The notes beneath the pieces were generated by a model. That model was not told the origin of the DNA. It was given only the letters and a program-made list of their open reading frames with translations, and searched no databases. Positions 15,868 through 24,126 of a stretch of 25,726 bases of DNA are shown here, piece after piece (within the stretch, counting starts at the first letter, position 1; the number at the start of each line of letters is the position of its first letter). A program made the position numbers and the translations under genes. Source of the stretch: CAYOVG01 sp964407285 (GTDB lineage Bacteria; Desulfobacterota; Syntrophobacteria; Syntrophobacterales; Syntrophobacteraceae); contig CAYOVG010000050.1 in NCBI GenBank assembly GCA_964407285.1, positions 1-25,726 on the forward strand, written 5' to 3'.

Positions 15868-16112
15868 AGATATTTTCGATATATAGAGCATGGTTTGGAG
15901 GTGAAGATTCACGATACCCAAGCTCGGTTTGTGGTATGTTTGATGCTTTTACCTTACAGAGCATCCTGTCCGCGTAAGAGTTTCAGATTAGCGGCCCTGC
16001 CGTGACTATACTCGTAGGTGCGGATGTTAAGCGTATTCATTTCTTTATATTGAATGTATCAGGTTGATTTGAATAACATTTCGTAGAAGTTCATTGCTTG
16101 CGGAGATATGGG

Positions 16113-17759
16113 ATGCATAGCAAGAAGACCTACCTGGTGGTTATGTCCGTACCCGACATCGATGGATATGTATACGGAACAGACCGTTTAGTGGAGATCA
16201 GAGGCGCCAGCGGGCTCCTGGATTTATTGAATCGGGTTGAAACTGCTCGCTATTTGAGGGATTGTCTCAAGGAGACAAGCGCTTTCGAAGAAGGCGATAT
16301 TGAATGTATCTTTGCCGGCGGAGGCGAGGGCCAATTCCTTATTCGCGCAACTCTCAAGAATCTGGAGGAAGCAATCAGGAATCTGAAAAGCTACTTCCAC
16401 AAAGAATCAAAGGGAGGGCTATGGCTCCACTGCGGAATATCCGAACTTGGCGGTAACAATTACAAAGAAGCGCTGGAAGCGGCGAATATCGATCTTGAGA
16501 AGGATCAGCAGGAAGACTCCTTCTTACGGTTTTTGCCTCTACATGCCGGATACATCCAGGAATGTGAGAGCTGCTCCGGTATGCTTCGGCGAGAAATTGC
16601 GCCTGGGAATACCGGTGAGCATGAAGGTGTTGATCTTTTCAATGATCGAATTTTATGCAAGATCTGTCGTCAGAAGGTGAAGCACGGACGGAAGAGAAGA
16701 TTATGGAATGAGATGAACGGATATCTTCGGAGGATCAAATGGGATATTCCGGATGGCTTTGATTCAAGTCCCAAAGATTTCGAAGAGATAGGGAAACTAT
16801 GTAAGGCCAAGGCAGGTTATACGGCGCTTGTGTATGCCGACGGAAACAATATGACGAAGTTGCTCAGGTCAATAGACGATACCGAACGCTTTCGATCCTT
16901 TTCTCTGCACATTGACGAATCAATCCGTGAAGCCTGTTATGAAGCCATTTACACGAACTGCCGACCGGTTAGTGCCGCTGAAGTTTCGAAGAAAACAGTG
17001 CCCTGCGATATCCTGCTTTTGGGAGGGGATGATTTGCTGCTATTCATGAGTGCGGATAACGCTCTTCCCTTTGTAATAGACATAGCCGAAAGATTTACCC
17101 GAAAGACACGGGAAAGGTTTCATCAGGACTCCTATTTTGCTCGAGTTCTCGAGGGTCGAGGACTTACACTATCGTTCGGAATCGCCTACGGAAAGAGCCA
17201 TACTCCCTTCTCCATAATGTTCCGACAGGCGGGCGAGTTGCTCAAGTCTGCAAAAATGGCCGGTTCGAAAGACCCGGAAGCGCAGGGATTCTATAAACCC
17301 ACTTATATAGATTATCACCTCACTTCGTATTTCAACCAACTCTCGGTCGAGGATAGTCGGGCAATGCATCTGCAGCTTTCCGGGACGAAAGGAAAGCGTC
17401 TTTGTCTCTATCAGAAGCCGTATTCTCTCAAGGACGCCACGGATTTGCTCCATCACGCCCGGAAGTTGGCCAATTCCGGAATTCCACACAACAGGTTGAA
17501 ACGTCTTGAAAATGCTCCTCTGCTGGGAATGCTCGGGGGAACCCTGGAATGCTTGAAGATATACACTCGAACCGATATGGCGAAAAGGCATCTGCTGTGG
17601 GATGCCCTTGCGCGCTTCAGGTGCGCACACGACCTGATCCCGTGGGCTCCTCCCGACCCTGCACGAGTGGAGAACGGGAAAGATGAGGAGGAAGTGTGGA
17701 ATACAGTGGTGATGGACCTGGTGGAGCTTACCGAATTCATTGCACTCCAGGAAAGGTAG
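16113..17759 (+). CDS. cas10: Type III-D Cas10, HD-less, with intact GGDD cyclase motif
   Basis: The large subunit of the type III effector complex, 548 residues. It opens directly with the first palm-like domain (VVMSVPDIDGYVYGTDRL and EIRGASGLLDLL, then CIFAGGGEGQFLI). Cas10 proteins with an N-terminal HD nuclease have about 100-200 residues before this point, so the HD domain is absent, a known trait of subtype III-D. A zinc ribbon follows (C151-x2-C154, C182-x2-C185). The second palm domain carries VYADGNNM and the catalytic GGDD at residues 304-307, which makes cyclic oligoadenylates when target RNA is bound. The last 150 residues resemble the helical D4 domain. I chose the ATG at 16113 because GGAG (16102-16105) lies seven bases upstream; a TTG five codons earlier is possible. 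It is the first gene of a ten-gene operon. Confidence 0.92.
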   Translation: MHSKKTYLVVMSVPDIDGYVYGTDRLVEIRGASGLLDLLNRVETARYLRDCLKETSAFEEGDIECIFAGGGEGQFLIRATLKNLEEAIRNLKSYFHKESKGGLWLHCGISELGGNNYKEALEAANIDLEKDQQEDSFLRFLPLHAGYIQECESCSGMLRREIAPGNTGEHEGVDLFNDRILCKICRQKVKHGRKRRLWNEMNGYLRRIKWDIPDGFDSSPKDFEEIGKLCKAKAGYTALVYADGNNMTKLLRSIDDTERFRSFSLHIDESIREACYEAIYTNCRPVSAAEVSKKTVPCDILLLGGDDLLLFMSADNALPFVIDIAERFTRKTRERFHQDSYFARVLEGRGLTLSFGIAYGKSHTPFSIMFRQAGELLKSAKMAGSKDPEAQGFYKPTYIDYHLTSYFNQLSVEDSRAMHLQLSGTKGKRLCLYQKPYSLKDATDLLHHARKLANSGIPHNRLKRLENAPLLGMLGGTLECLKIYTRTDMAKRHLLWDALARFRCAHDLIPWAPPDPARVENGKDEEEVWNTVVMDLVELTEFIALQER

Positions 17760-17765
17760 AGCGAT

Positions 17766-18479
17766 ATGCATACCATACGTCTCAAGATAGGCATTACGTT
17801 TCAGTCAAGGTGGCATTGTGGTTCCGGGGAGGGGGGATTGACAGCCAACAGGGCCGTCCAGAGGGATTCCATGAGGCAGCCTTTTATCCCCGCAAGCACT
17901 TTGCGTGGTGTGGTTAGGGAGAGTTGCGAGAAGTTTTCCAGAACCATGAATTTCCCTCATTCCGGAGACCCTCATGATCCCGATATCAACCGCACCGGGC
18001 AGGAACCCTTCTTACCCCTTAAGGATGTGCGCTCCCCCATTTATGCGCTCTTCGGGAATCGGTATGAAGGAGGATGCCTGTTCTTTCGGGATGCCCGGCT
18101 GGAAAGCACGGTTCACAATGAGGCTATGTTTCAAAGTCGCATTTGCCGGTATCGCATGTTGGGCACCGCTAAGCATGGACGCCTGTTTTCCTCGGAGTAT
18201 ATCGAGTCATTGGAATTTGCAACCACGATAGATGGTTATCATCGTGATCTCATTAGTTTCGACGAAAAAGATCCGCCGTTTGCGTATTGCCTTCTGATAG
18301 CGGGTCTTCTTTCCGTGGACCGATTGGGGGGGGATAAGAGTATTGGATGCGGACGGGTGTCGATAGACATCAAGGAAGCCCGATACAACGATACTTTGTT
18401 CACCCCGGAGGTAGTATTCGAATACTTGTCGATGCCCGATATCTATACGGAGTTATTGCATGAACGTGAACCCAAATGA
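17766..18479 (+). CDS. Cas7-type RAMP protein (backbone subunit), catalytic Asp replaced by Asn
   Basis: A 237-residue RAMP-superfamily protein and likely crRNA-binding backbone subunit. Evidence: PFIPASTLRGVVRE (the RAMP P-[GA]-S-[ST]-[LI]-[KR]-G signature), SPIYALFGNRYEGGCLFFRDARL, and the glycine-rich C-terminal loop LGGDKSIGCGRVSI. Compared with Csm3, where the target-cleaving Asp sits in AIDSPV-x-x-D, this protein has ANRAVQRD, putting N28 in the Asp position. It starts six bases after the cas10 stop, and its last 20 bases overlap csx10. Which Cas7 position it occupies in the complex cannot be told from sequence. Confidence 0.82.
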   Translation: MHTIRLKIGITFQSRWHCGSGEGGLTANRAVQRDSMRQPFIPASTLRGVVRESCEKFSRTMNFPHSGDPHDPDINRTGQEPFLPLKDVRSPIYALFGNRYEGGCLFFRDARLESTVHNEAMFQSRICRYRMLGTAKHGRLFSSEYIESLEFATTIDGYHRDLISFDEKDPPFAYCLLIAGLLSVDRLGGDKSIGCGRVSIDIKEARYNDTLFTPEVVFEYLSMPDIYTELLHEREPK

Positions 18480-19722
18480 CTGTGAGTCCATTCAAGAACG
18501 AAGTAGTGCCGGTTCCGGGAGGTGGTATCGTATTACGGCAGGGCTTCTGGCTCCTGTCATTATCCAGAAGAAGCGCCAGGCGAACGCGTCTGAAACTCTG
18601 GACTACATTCCGGGAAGCACGCTCTGCGGTGCGGCCGCCGCGAGCTTCTTTCGTCATGGGGGGGAACCTGAGGACAAAATCTTCCGTACCCTCTTTGTGG
18701 ACAGGCCGATAGCATTTCCTAACCTTCTTCCCGCCAGGGTAGTCGGTGGTCCGGCGAGGGTACTACCGCTCACCGCATTGACATGCAAAGACAAAGGGGG
18801 ATTTCTTAGTGAAAACGGGCATGGAGTCAGAGATGGGCTGGTAGGCGCGGCGGCAAAACGAATACTCAAAAGGTCTCTCGGGAAGAGTCACGATGTTTGT
18901 TCTTTCACCGCCGCCACGACGGAAAAAGCCTGTGAAAGCCGTCTGGAATCCTATTCCGGATATTGGAACGGAGACCCTTACGCCCCTCGGATGTGCAAGG
19001 TAAGTATACTCTACAGACGCCATACCGGCATCGACCGGTTGACGGGCACCGTAGCCCCTGAAATTTTCTATACTACCCAGGCCATAGCCGATTTACATAA
19101 GGATGGGGCGATACAGTTTGGACAAAATGATTCAGGTTACCACAGGCAATATCTGACAGGTGATATACTGCTTGACGATGAGCAACACGAGTACCTTTGC
19201 CGGATCATCAGAGAGAAGAATCTCTTCGTCGGAGCGGACCGAACCAGAGGATTTGGCGAAGTTGAACTCACAATCGACGAACTGGAGGAAGCACAAACCC
19301 CTGTATTCGATATCAAAAGCTGGAATGACGGCTTTCGGACAAAATACGGGAAACTCGCAGGAGAGGAGCCGGAAGAGGGAACTTACTTCTGCGTAAAGCT
19401 GGAATCGCCCGCAATTCTCGTAGACATGTTTCTACGGCCGACATTAGATATTTCCCATGATTTTCCCGGCGTAACACCAGTACTGAAGGTAACTCGCAAT
19501 CAAATACTGCGTGGATGGCAAACCGTATGGAGAATGCCGAAACCTGATGATCTGGCGCTTTCCATGGGGAGTGTCTTTCTCTTCAGATATCGCGGACAAG
19601 ATTTCGATGGACTCTTTGCCCATCTTTCCGAACTCGTCAGGACCGGCATCGGCCTCAGGCGTGAGGAGGGGTTTGGGCGTGTGTCCATTTGTGATCCGAT
19701 ACACGTCATGGAGGTTATTTAA
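18460..19722 (+). CDS. csx10: Csx10 (Cas5-like RAMP of subtype III-D)
   Basis: A 420-residue protein with two RAMP halves. The first contains DYIPGSTLCGAAAASFFRHGG and the glycine-rich loop VGADRTRGFGEVEL. The second contains TRNQILRGWQTVW and GIGLRREEGFGRVSI. Csx10 is the distinctive Cas5-type subunit of subtype III-D; it caps the complex next to Cas10 and holds the crRNA 5' handle. It lies directly between a Cas7 and the small subunit, as expected. The start ATG at 18460 has GGAG seven bases upstream and overlaps the previous gene by 20 bp, so the two are probably translationally coupled. Confidence 0.82.
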   Translation: MNVNPNDCESIQERSSAGSGRWYRITAGLLAPVIIQKKRQANASETLDYIPGSTLCGAAAASFFRHGGEPEDKIFRTLFVDRPIAFPNLLPARVVGGPARVLPLTALTCKDKGGFLSENGHGVRDGLVGAAAKRILKRSLGKSHDVCSFTAATTEKACESRLESYSGYWNGDPYAPRMCKVSILYRRHTGIDRLTGTVAPEIFYTTQAIADLHKDGAIQFGQNDSGYHRQYLTGDILLDDEQHEYLCRIIREKNLFVGADRTRGFGEVELTIDELEEAQTPVFDIKSWNDGFRTKYGKLAGEEPEEGTYFCVKLESPAILVDMFLRPTLDISHDFPGVTPVLKVTRNQILRGWQTVWRMPKPDDLALSMGSVFLFRYRGQDFDGLFAHLSELVRTGIGLRREEGFGRVSICDPIHVMEVI

Positions 19723-20153
19723 TGAGTCTGCGCACATCACCTGGAGTAGTTCTGGATAGCCAGACAAAACGGGCTATAGATGAATACCTGGAAGAGCTTT
19801 ACGCCTCCAATCGAACACGGGTCGCCGGTGAAGAGATGTCTCGCGTAGGCCTTGGGATGGCCCAGGTGCGAGGTCTAGAGTCCATCGTCAAATCCACGAC
19901 CCGGTTTTCGGAGATCATCAATTTCATCAAGAATCAGGCGGGAAAGGAACCCCGTGGTAAAGAAAAATGGATGGTTGTTGCCCCTGAATTGCTTGGGCAA
20001 TTGGAAGAACTCGAAAAGGTAGCGGGAGAGATGGGGGAAAAAAGTGGAATCGCTACCCTTGATGTCAAGCTGAAACTGGCCATAGGGTGGGTTAATCAGG
20101 TAGTTGCTCATTACCTGTACTGCATCGCTCAGAGACAGGCGGAAGGTAGGTAA
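19722..20153 (+). CDS. Probable small subunit (Cas11-like) of the type III-D complex
   Basis: A 143-residue, almost entirely helical protein. The stretch MAQVRGLESIVKSTTRFSEI followed by INFIKNQ is typical of the Csm2/Cmr5-type small subunits that line the filament's inner face. It starts with TAATG overlap to csx10 (ATG at 19722), indicating coupling. No catalytic motif is visible, which also fits a structural role. The family assignment is from fold pattern and position, not a clear motif. Confidence 0.65.
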   Translation: MSLRTSPGVVLDSQTKRAIDEYLEELYASNRTRVAGEEMSRVGLGMAQVRGLESIVKSTTRFSEIINFIKNQAGKEPRGKEKWMVVAPELLGQLEELEKVAGEMGEKSGIATLDVKLKLAIGWVNQVVAHYLYCIAQRQAEGR

Positions 20154-20159
20154 GTAGCT

Positions 20160-20639
20160 ATGCAGCAGATCGAGAAATATCTCAAAACGGAATCCTTTCT
20201 CCTCTTTCAGGATGAATTGGTGCGTGAGAAAGCATGCAGAGCTGTAGAGTTCTTTCTGGAAAGGGCTGACAAACCTGCAGATAAGGCGCAACTGCATTCC
20301 ATTTCTTCCGTAATACAAGCCGGAGGGTTACGAGAATTGGAAAGGCTGACAAATAAACAGATCAGCAAGAATACAAAACTGGAGAATAAGGCTTTTTGGG
20401 AATTCATTAAGGAACTTCTGTTTACTGACCCTGGCGATTCGGACTATTCGTTGCGCTTTGTTTTGCATAAACAGCTTTCGGACAATGGTTTCCTGACTGA
20501 TGAAAGTATAGCCGCTACAAGGCCGGAGAGGCGATCTCTAAGAAGAGCAAACAATGCAAAGATCGAGGTTGTGATGAAAAGCATATTACCTGTTTATTTT
20601 GAGCATTTTATCTCTCACTACTTTTATCAGACGCACTAA
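20160..20639 (+). CDS. Helical protein of unknown function, possible second small subunit
   Basis: A 159-residue, mostly helical protein that I do not firmly recognise. It contains KAQLHSISSVIQAGGLRELE, then NKAFWEFIKELL, and ends in a basic segment (RPERRSLRRANNAKIE) plus an aromatic tail (PVYFEHFISHYFYQTH). The first part can be aligned without gaps to the middle of the preceding Cas11-like protein (AQ-[VL]-x2-[LI]-x-S-[IV]-[VI] through E-L-L). This suggests a diverged duplicate, but identity is low. It lies six bases after the previous gene and ten before the next, so it is co-expressed with the complex. An accessory or RNA-binding role is also possible. Confidence 0.6.
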   Translation: MQQIEKYLKTESFLLFQDELVREKACRAVEFFLERADKPADKAQLHSISSVIQAGGLRELERLTNKQISKNTKLENKAFWEFIKELLFTDPGDSDYSLRFVLHKQLSDNGFLTDESIAATRPERRSLRRANNAKIEVVMKSILPVYFEHFISHYFYQTH

Positions 20640-20649
20640 GGAGCACACC

Positions 20650-21516
20650 ATGACTCTTTACAATGGTTCCCACAGAAAGGTCAGGGTGACGGGAAATCTG
20701 GTTTTCGATACGGCCTTCCATATTGGCTCAGGAAAAGAAGGAGAGTTGGCCTCTAATATGGGTGTGCTGAAAGATTCGGATGGTTTTCCCCTTCTCCCGG
20801 GATCAACGTTGAAAGGGAATTTTCGATCTCTCTGTGAGAGAGTAGCTCCTCACCTCGGCATGTCGGCATGCCTTCTAGACTCCAGACTTTCCGGAACGCG
20901 ATGTGTTAGCGACGAAAACTACAGACTCGAGGAAATCTACGACGACAGGTCGAAAGAGAAGATGAAACGTTACGAGCAATTCCATTCCCTCGAATCCGAG
21001 GATTTGAAGCTCAACTGGTTGGGTAAGAATGTCTGCGACGTATGCAACCTGTTCGGATCACCCTTGAAAGCTTCACGTATCTTTTTCTCCGACGGAGAAT
21101 TGCTGGAGTGGGCGCGAACGGTTCAGGTGCGTGACGGAGTATGCATTGATCGCGATTCAGAAACGGCTCGTCCCAAGGCGAAGTATAACTTTGAAGTCAT
21201 TCCTCGCGGCGCGGTTTTTTCCATTATCATAGATATCGATAATCCTAACGACAATGAGCTGGCCCTTATAGGCGCCGCTCTCGCCGAGTGGGAAATGGGC
21301 TTTCGCATCGGCGGATTCACATCGAGAGGTCTTGGCTGGGTGCGCCTTGAGCATCCAACGACGGAGCAAAGCGGATACATGGTGGAATCTGTTGACTACT
21401 CAGACACCCGTCAGCTTCAGGAATTCCTCCTTCACAAGAAAATGACCGCCACCGAAACACTGTTGAAAGATTGCCTGGAGAAGGTTCTGGAGAAAGCTGG
21501 AGGCGCCAATGCTTAA
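20650..21516 (+). CDS. Csm3-like Cas7 protein with zinc motif, catalytic Asp replaced by Asn
   Basis: A 288-residue Cas7 subunit. Signatures: VFDTAFHIGSG, LLPGSTLKGNFRSL, the Cys pair in VCDVCNLFGS with further cysteines upstream (probable zinc site), IFFSDGELL, VRDGVCIDRDSETARPKAKY and FTSRGLGWVRL. The HIGSG...PGSTLKG spacing matches Csm3 closely. Csm3's cleaving Asp aligns with N36 (SNMGVLKD against IDSPVIKD), so target-RNA slicing is doubtful. The ATG at 20650 follows AAGGAG by six bases; the frame is open for 17 codons upstream but lacks a site there. It overlaps the next gene by 8 bp. Confidence 0.85.
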   Translation: MTLYNGSHRKVRVTGNLVFDTAFHIGSGKEGELASNMGVLKDSDGFPLLPGSTLKGNFRSLCERVAPHLGMSACLLDSRLSGTRCVSDENYRLEEIYDDRSKEKMKRYEQFHSLESEDLKLNWLGKNVCDVCNLFGSPLKASRIFFSDGELLEWARTVQVRDGVCIDRDSETARPKAKYNFEVIPRGAVFSIIIDIDNPNDNELALIGAALAEWEMGFRIGGFTSRGLGWVRLEHPTTEQSGYMVESVDYSDTRQLQEFLLHKKMTATETLLKDCLEKVLEKAGGANA

Positions 21517-22471
21517 GAAGATCCTCAATCATGCCCTTATCACGTTGAAGCTGACTCCTCTTGATCCGTTGCTCATAAAGTCTGGACAGGCGACGGTAGC
21601 GGGCGTCAACATGTCATTCGTTCGAACCTATCGCTTCGGCGAACAGGACCAACCTTATATGCCCGGCAGTTCACTCAAAGGCGTCATCCGTTCCTATGCG
21701 GAGAAGATCTGCAGGAGCTTGAGAATTGATCCGGTTCCGGTCTGTCTGCCTTACCTCGAACCCGGGAAGGAACAACCGGGTGAGTCGCGTCAGACATCTT
21801 GTGGAATACGCTTTGATAAGATGAAGAAAGATCGTCAGCTCTCATCTGAAGAGATATACCGCCTTTCCTGCCCTATATGCCGACTCTTCGGTTCGCTGGG
21901 CTTTACCGGAAGGTTCTCGATATCCGACGCTTATGTCCAGGGACCTCATTTGCTTGAGACCAGAGATGGTGTGGCAATCGACAGAATCACAGGAGGCGCT
22001 GCGCCGCGAGCCAAGTACGACCTGGAGGTGCTCACACGCGGGACCTTTGAGACAACTATAGAGTTGCGCAATTTCGAACGCTGGCAATTGGGTCTTGTTG
22101 CTCTTGTTCTGCGCGAAATGGAAGAAGGACTGGTAAGGGTGGGTTCCGGAAAGAGCCGTGGCCTTGGACGGATTAAGGCCGAAATCGGAAAATTCGACCT
22201 TATCTACTTCAATCGAGATGTTCCACACCTTACCGGTTTGTACGGGATATGCAACGACAATGAGCGGAAAGCTTATGAGATTTTCCCGGAGATACCGACC
22301 CCAGGTAAAGGTAGCTTACCCGATGTAACGGTACACGGGTTACGTCACAAGTATGATATTGCAGCATCCTGGAAGGAAACCGTGGAACCCGCCGTAGGGG
22401 ACCTGATTGAGTTCATCAGAAAGGTCAACTGGCCGAGAAACCTTGAACAGGCCGCAGGAGGAAAAATGTGA
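21509..22471 (+). CDS. Cas7/Cmr6-like RAMP protein, catalytic Asp replaced by Asn
   Basis: A 320-residue RAMP protein. Signatures: LTPLDPLLIKSGQATVAGVN, then MSFVRTYRFG, YMPGSSLKGVIRSYAEKI, the Cys pair in LSCPICRLFGSLGFTG with upstream cysteines, TRDGVAIDRITGGAAPRAKY and VGSGKSRGLGRI. The position equivalent to the Csm3 catalytic Asp is N34. The shared DGV-IDR-x-A-PRAKY block shows it is a paralogue of the preceding gene. About 85 residues after the RAMP core are not conserved and may contact neighbouring subunits. It starts inside the end of the previous gene behind GGAGG and overlaps csx19 by four bases. Confidence 0.85.
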   Translation: MLKKILNHALITLKLTPLDPLLIKSGQATVAGVNMSFVRTYRFGEQDQPYMPGSSLKGVIRSYAEKICRSLRIDPVPVCLPYLEPGKEQPGESRQTSCGIRFDKMKKDRQLSSEEIYRLSCPICRLFGSLGFTGRFSISDAYVQGPHLLETRDGVAIDRITGGAAPRAKYDLEVLTRGTFETTIELRNFERWQLGLVALVLREMEEGLVRVGSGKSRGLGRIKAEIGKFDLIYFNRDVPHLTGLYGICNDNERKAYEIFPEIPTPGKGSLPDVTVHGLRHKYDIAASWKETVEPAVGDLIEFIRKVNWPRNLEQAAGGKM

Positions 22472-22995
22472 ACGGGGTTCTGTGCGCTCAGGATTTCTCT
22501 AGAGACGAGTTTGTCGGAATGGTGCATGATGCGAGTTGGCCGTTTGATTCTCTGATGATGCTTTTAGCTCCCACTCATGAACCACGTTTTGATTTCTATT
22601 CGTATGATGAAGAATTGCTCCAGGCATCGGAACAGGGGCGTATATTTAACCCTGAAGGTGAATTCAAGTGGCGGCGCGTAGGTGATTGCTTACGCACTGT
22701 TTACCTGGGATATACTCCACCGGTCATGGACCTGATAGATCACTCCGAGAAATTGAACGACTTATCCACGGAATATGAAGAACTTGTCCTTTGGGGAGAA
22801 CGGAGAGACCTCGAAAATGAATGGATCGCCCAACAGGTGCCGCATCGCTTCCGGTATCCGGTATCAGGCATGGACTTTCCTCGCGGCCGGGTGGCTCTGG
22901 TCGTTGAACACTGGACGGACAGTTCCGGGATAAGGCGCTTTAGTCGCTACTACAGTCTCAAAGAGATTGAAGGAGAAAAGCATGCCTCAAGGTGA
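22468..22995 (+). CDS. csx19: Csx19-like subtype III-D protein
   Basis: A 175-residue protein placed where csx19 is normally found in III-D loci. The pattern of LLAPTHEPRFDFYSYDEELL followed by GRIFNPEGEFKWRRVGDCLRTVYLG is what I associate with Csx19: a small mixed alpha/beta protein that reads an F-x-P-x-GE-x-x-WR motif. I know of no reaction catalysed by it; in III-D complexes it is described as a subunit or accessory part. The start is a GTG at 22468 (AGGAGG at 22456-22461) overlapping the previous stop. The 3' end overlaps the next gene by 14 bp. Confidence 0.65.
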   Translation: MNGVLCAQDFSRDEFVGMVHDASWPFDSLMMLLAPTHEPRFDFYSYDEELLQASEQGRIFNPEGEFKWRRVGDCLRTVYLGYTPPVMDLIDHSEKLNDLSTEYEELVLWGERRDLENEWIAQQVPHRFRYPVSGMDFPRGRVALVVEHWTDSSGIRRFSRYYSLKEIEGEKHASR

Positions 22996-24112
22996 AACCT
23001 TCTGGAATCCCTACAGAATGATCCCGGTGAGAAACAGAGTAGAAAGGAAGGCGCCTGTAACCGATGAGAAATTTACAGGCCGAAGTGGGAGTATCTCTTG
23101 CTCGCTGCAAAATCTTACGTCGATTTTTGTGGGTAGAGGCAATGATTCTTCTCTCCAATCTTTGAGATTCATAAAAAGGGATGGTCGTTACGTCATACCC
23201 GGCAGTTCCCTTAAAGGGATGCTCCGATCTCTCGCGGAAATCGTGGGCGGGGGTTGTCTGGTTACCAGTCCGTCAGGTCCGGGAGACAGATATCAGATAC
23301 TTGACGATTCCTATAAAGCGTGTGGAAATTATCGTTCACTCTGCATCACGTGCCGTATGTTCGGAATGATGGCAAGAGGGCAGGGTGCAAGGATGCATAA
23401 AGGAAAAATCAGCATAAGCGACGCGCTCATCCGTGAGAAGGATGTGCGTGTCATTCCTTTTGAGATCTTGCTTATGAATCATGGAACACGTCATAGGGTC
23501 TTTTATGAAAACCCTGAAACGGATGGATTCGACTGTCTATGCCGAAAAATGTATTTCCATCAGCCTCTCGGGAAGGAACAAGTCCCCGTAATCCCTCAAG
23601 CCGCGCGAGCGGCCATGCGCGATGGCGGAATACAGAAAATCGAAGCTTTGACTCCGGAACACAATTTCAGATTCGATGTCCAATTCACAAATCTTGAATT
23701 GGACGAATTAAAACTTCTGGTCTACTCTCTCGTACTGGAAGATGATATTCAGGTCACCATTGGGAATAACGGTCCGGTGCTCAATGGCCCAATGAGACAT
23801 AAAATAGGCATGGCGAAGCCATTAGGGTTAGGCAGTTGCCGCATATTCATAGATCGACTTGTTTACCTTCCCGATGCAGCGGTACGTTTCTCTTCTTTGA
23901 CGACTTCAGAAGCAGTGACCTTTGAGGGGCGTGATCTGGTAGATGAAGTCGAGAGACTTACAGACGGCATCGTGAGGGATGAATCTCCAACAATGCAACA
24001 CCTCCGTAAGATGATGATATGGAATGAAACAGACACCAGAAATTTCCATTATCCTGATTATACATGGTTCCGAAACCCAGAAAATGCTGCAATTAGACTC
24101 AAGAATATTTAG
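22982..24112 (+). CDS. Cas7-like RAMP of the F-x-NPY-x-x-(V/I)P type (TIGR03986-like)
   Basis: A 376-residue RAMP protein. The N-terminal FWNPYRMIPV motif is typical of the TIGR03986 family that accompanies csx10 and csx19 in III-D loci. Further signatures are YVIPGSSLKGMLRSLAEI, the Cys pair in LCITCRMFGM with earlier cysteines (probable zinc site), GKISISDALI and GMAKPLGLGSCRI. The residue aligning with Csm3's catalytic Asp is hydrophobic, so no slicing is predicted here either. The ATG at 22982 has GGAG six bases upstream; a TTG five codons earlier also opens the frame. The C-terminal 80 residues include IWNETDTRNFHYPDY, which I do not recognise. Confidence 0.78.
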   Translation: MPQGETFWNPYRMIPVRNRVERKAPVTDEKFTGRSGSISCSLQNLTSIFVGRGNDSSLQSLRFIKRDGRYVIPGSSLKGMLRSLAEIVGGGCLVTSPSGPGDRYQILDDSYKACGNYRSLCITCRMFGMMARGQGARMHKGKISISDALIREKDVRVIPFEILLMNHGTRHRVFYENPETDGFDCLCRKMYFHQPLGKEQVPVIPQAARAAMRDGGIQKIEALTPEHNFRFDVQFTNLELDELKLLVYSLVLEDDIQVTIGNNGPVLNGPMRHKIGMAKPLGLGSCRIFIDRLVYLPDAAVRFSSLTTSEAVTFEGRDLVDEVERLTDGIVRDESPTMQHLRKMMIWNETDTRNFHYPDYTWFRNPENAAIRLKNI

Positions 24113-24126
24113 GGAGATTAGAGAAG

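Noticed and set aside
15545..16112. Possible CRISPR array or leader upstream of cas10
   Set aside because: I looked for regularly spaced direct repeats of 25-40 bases and found none.
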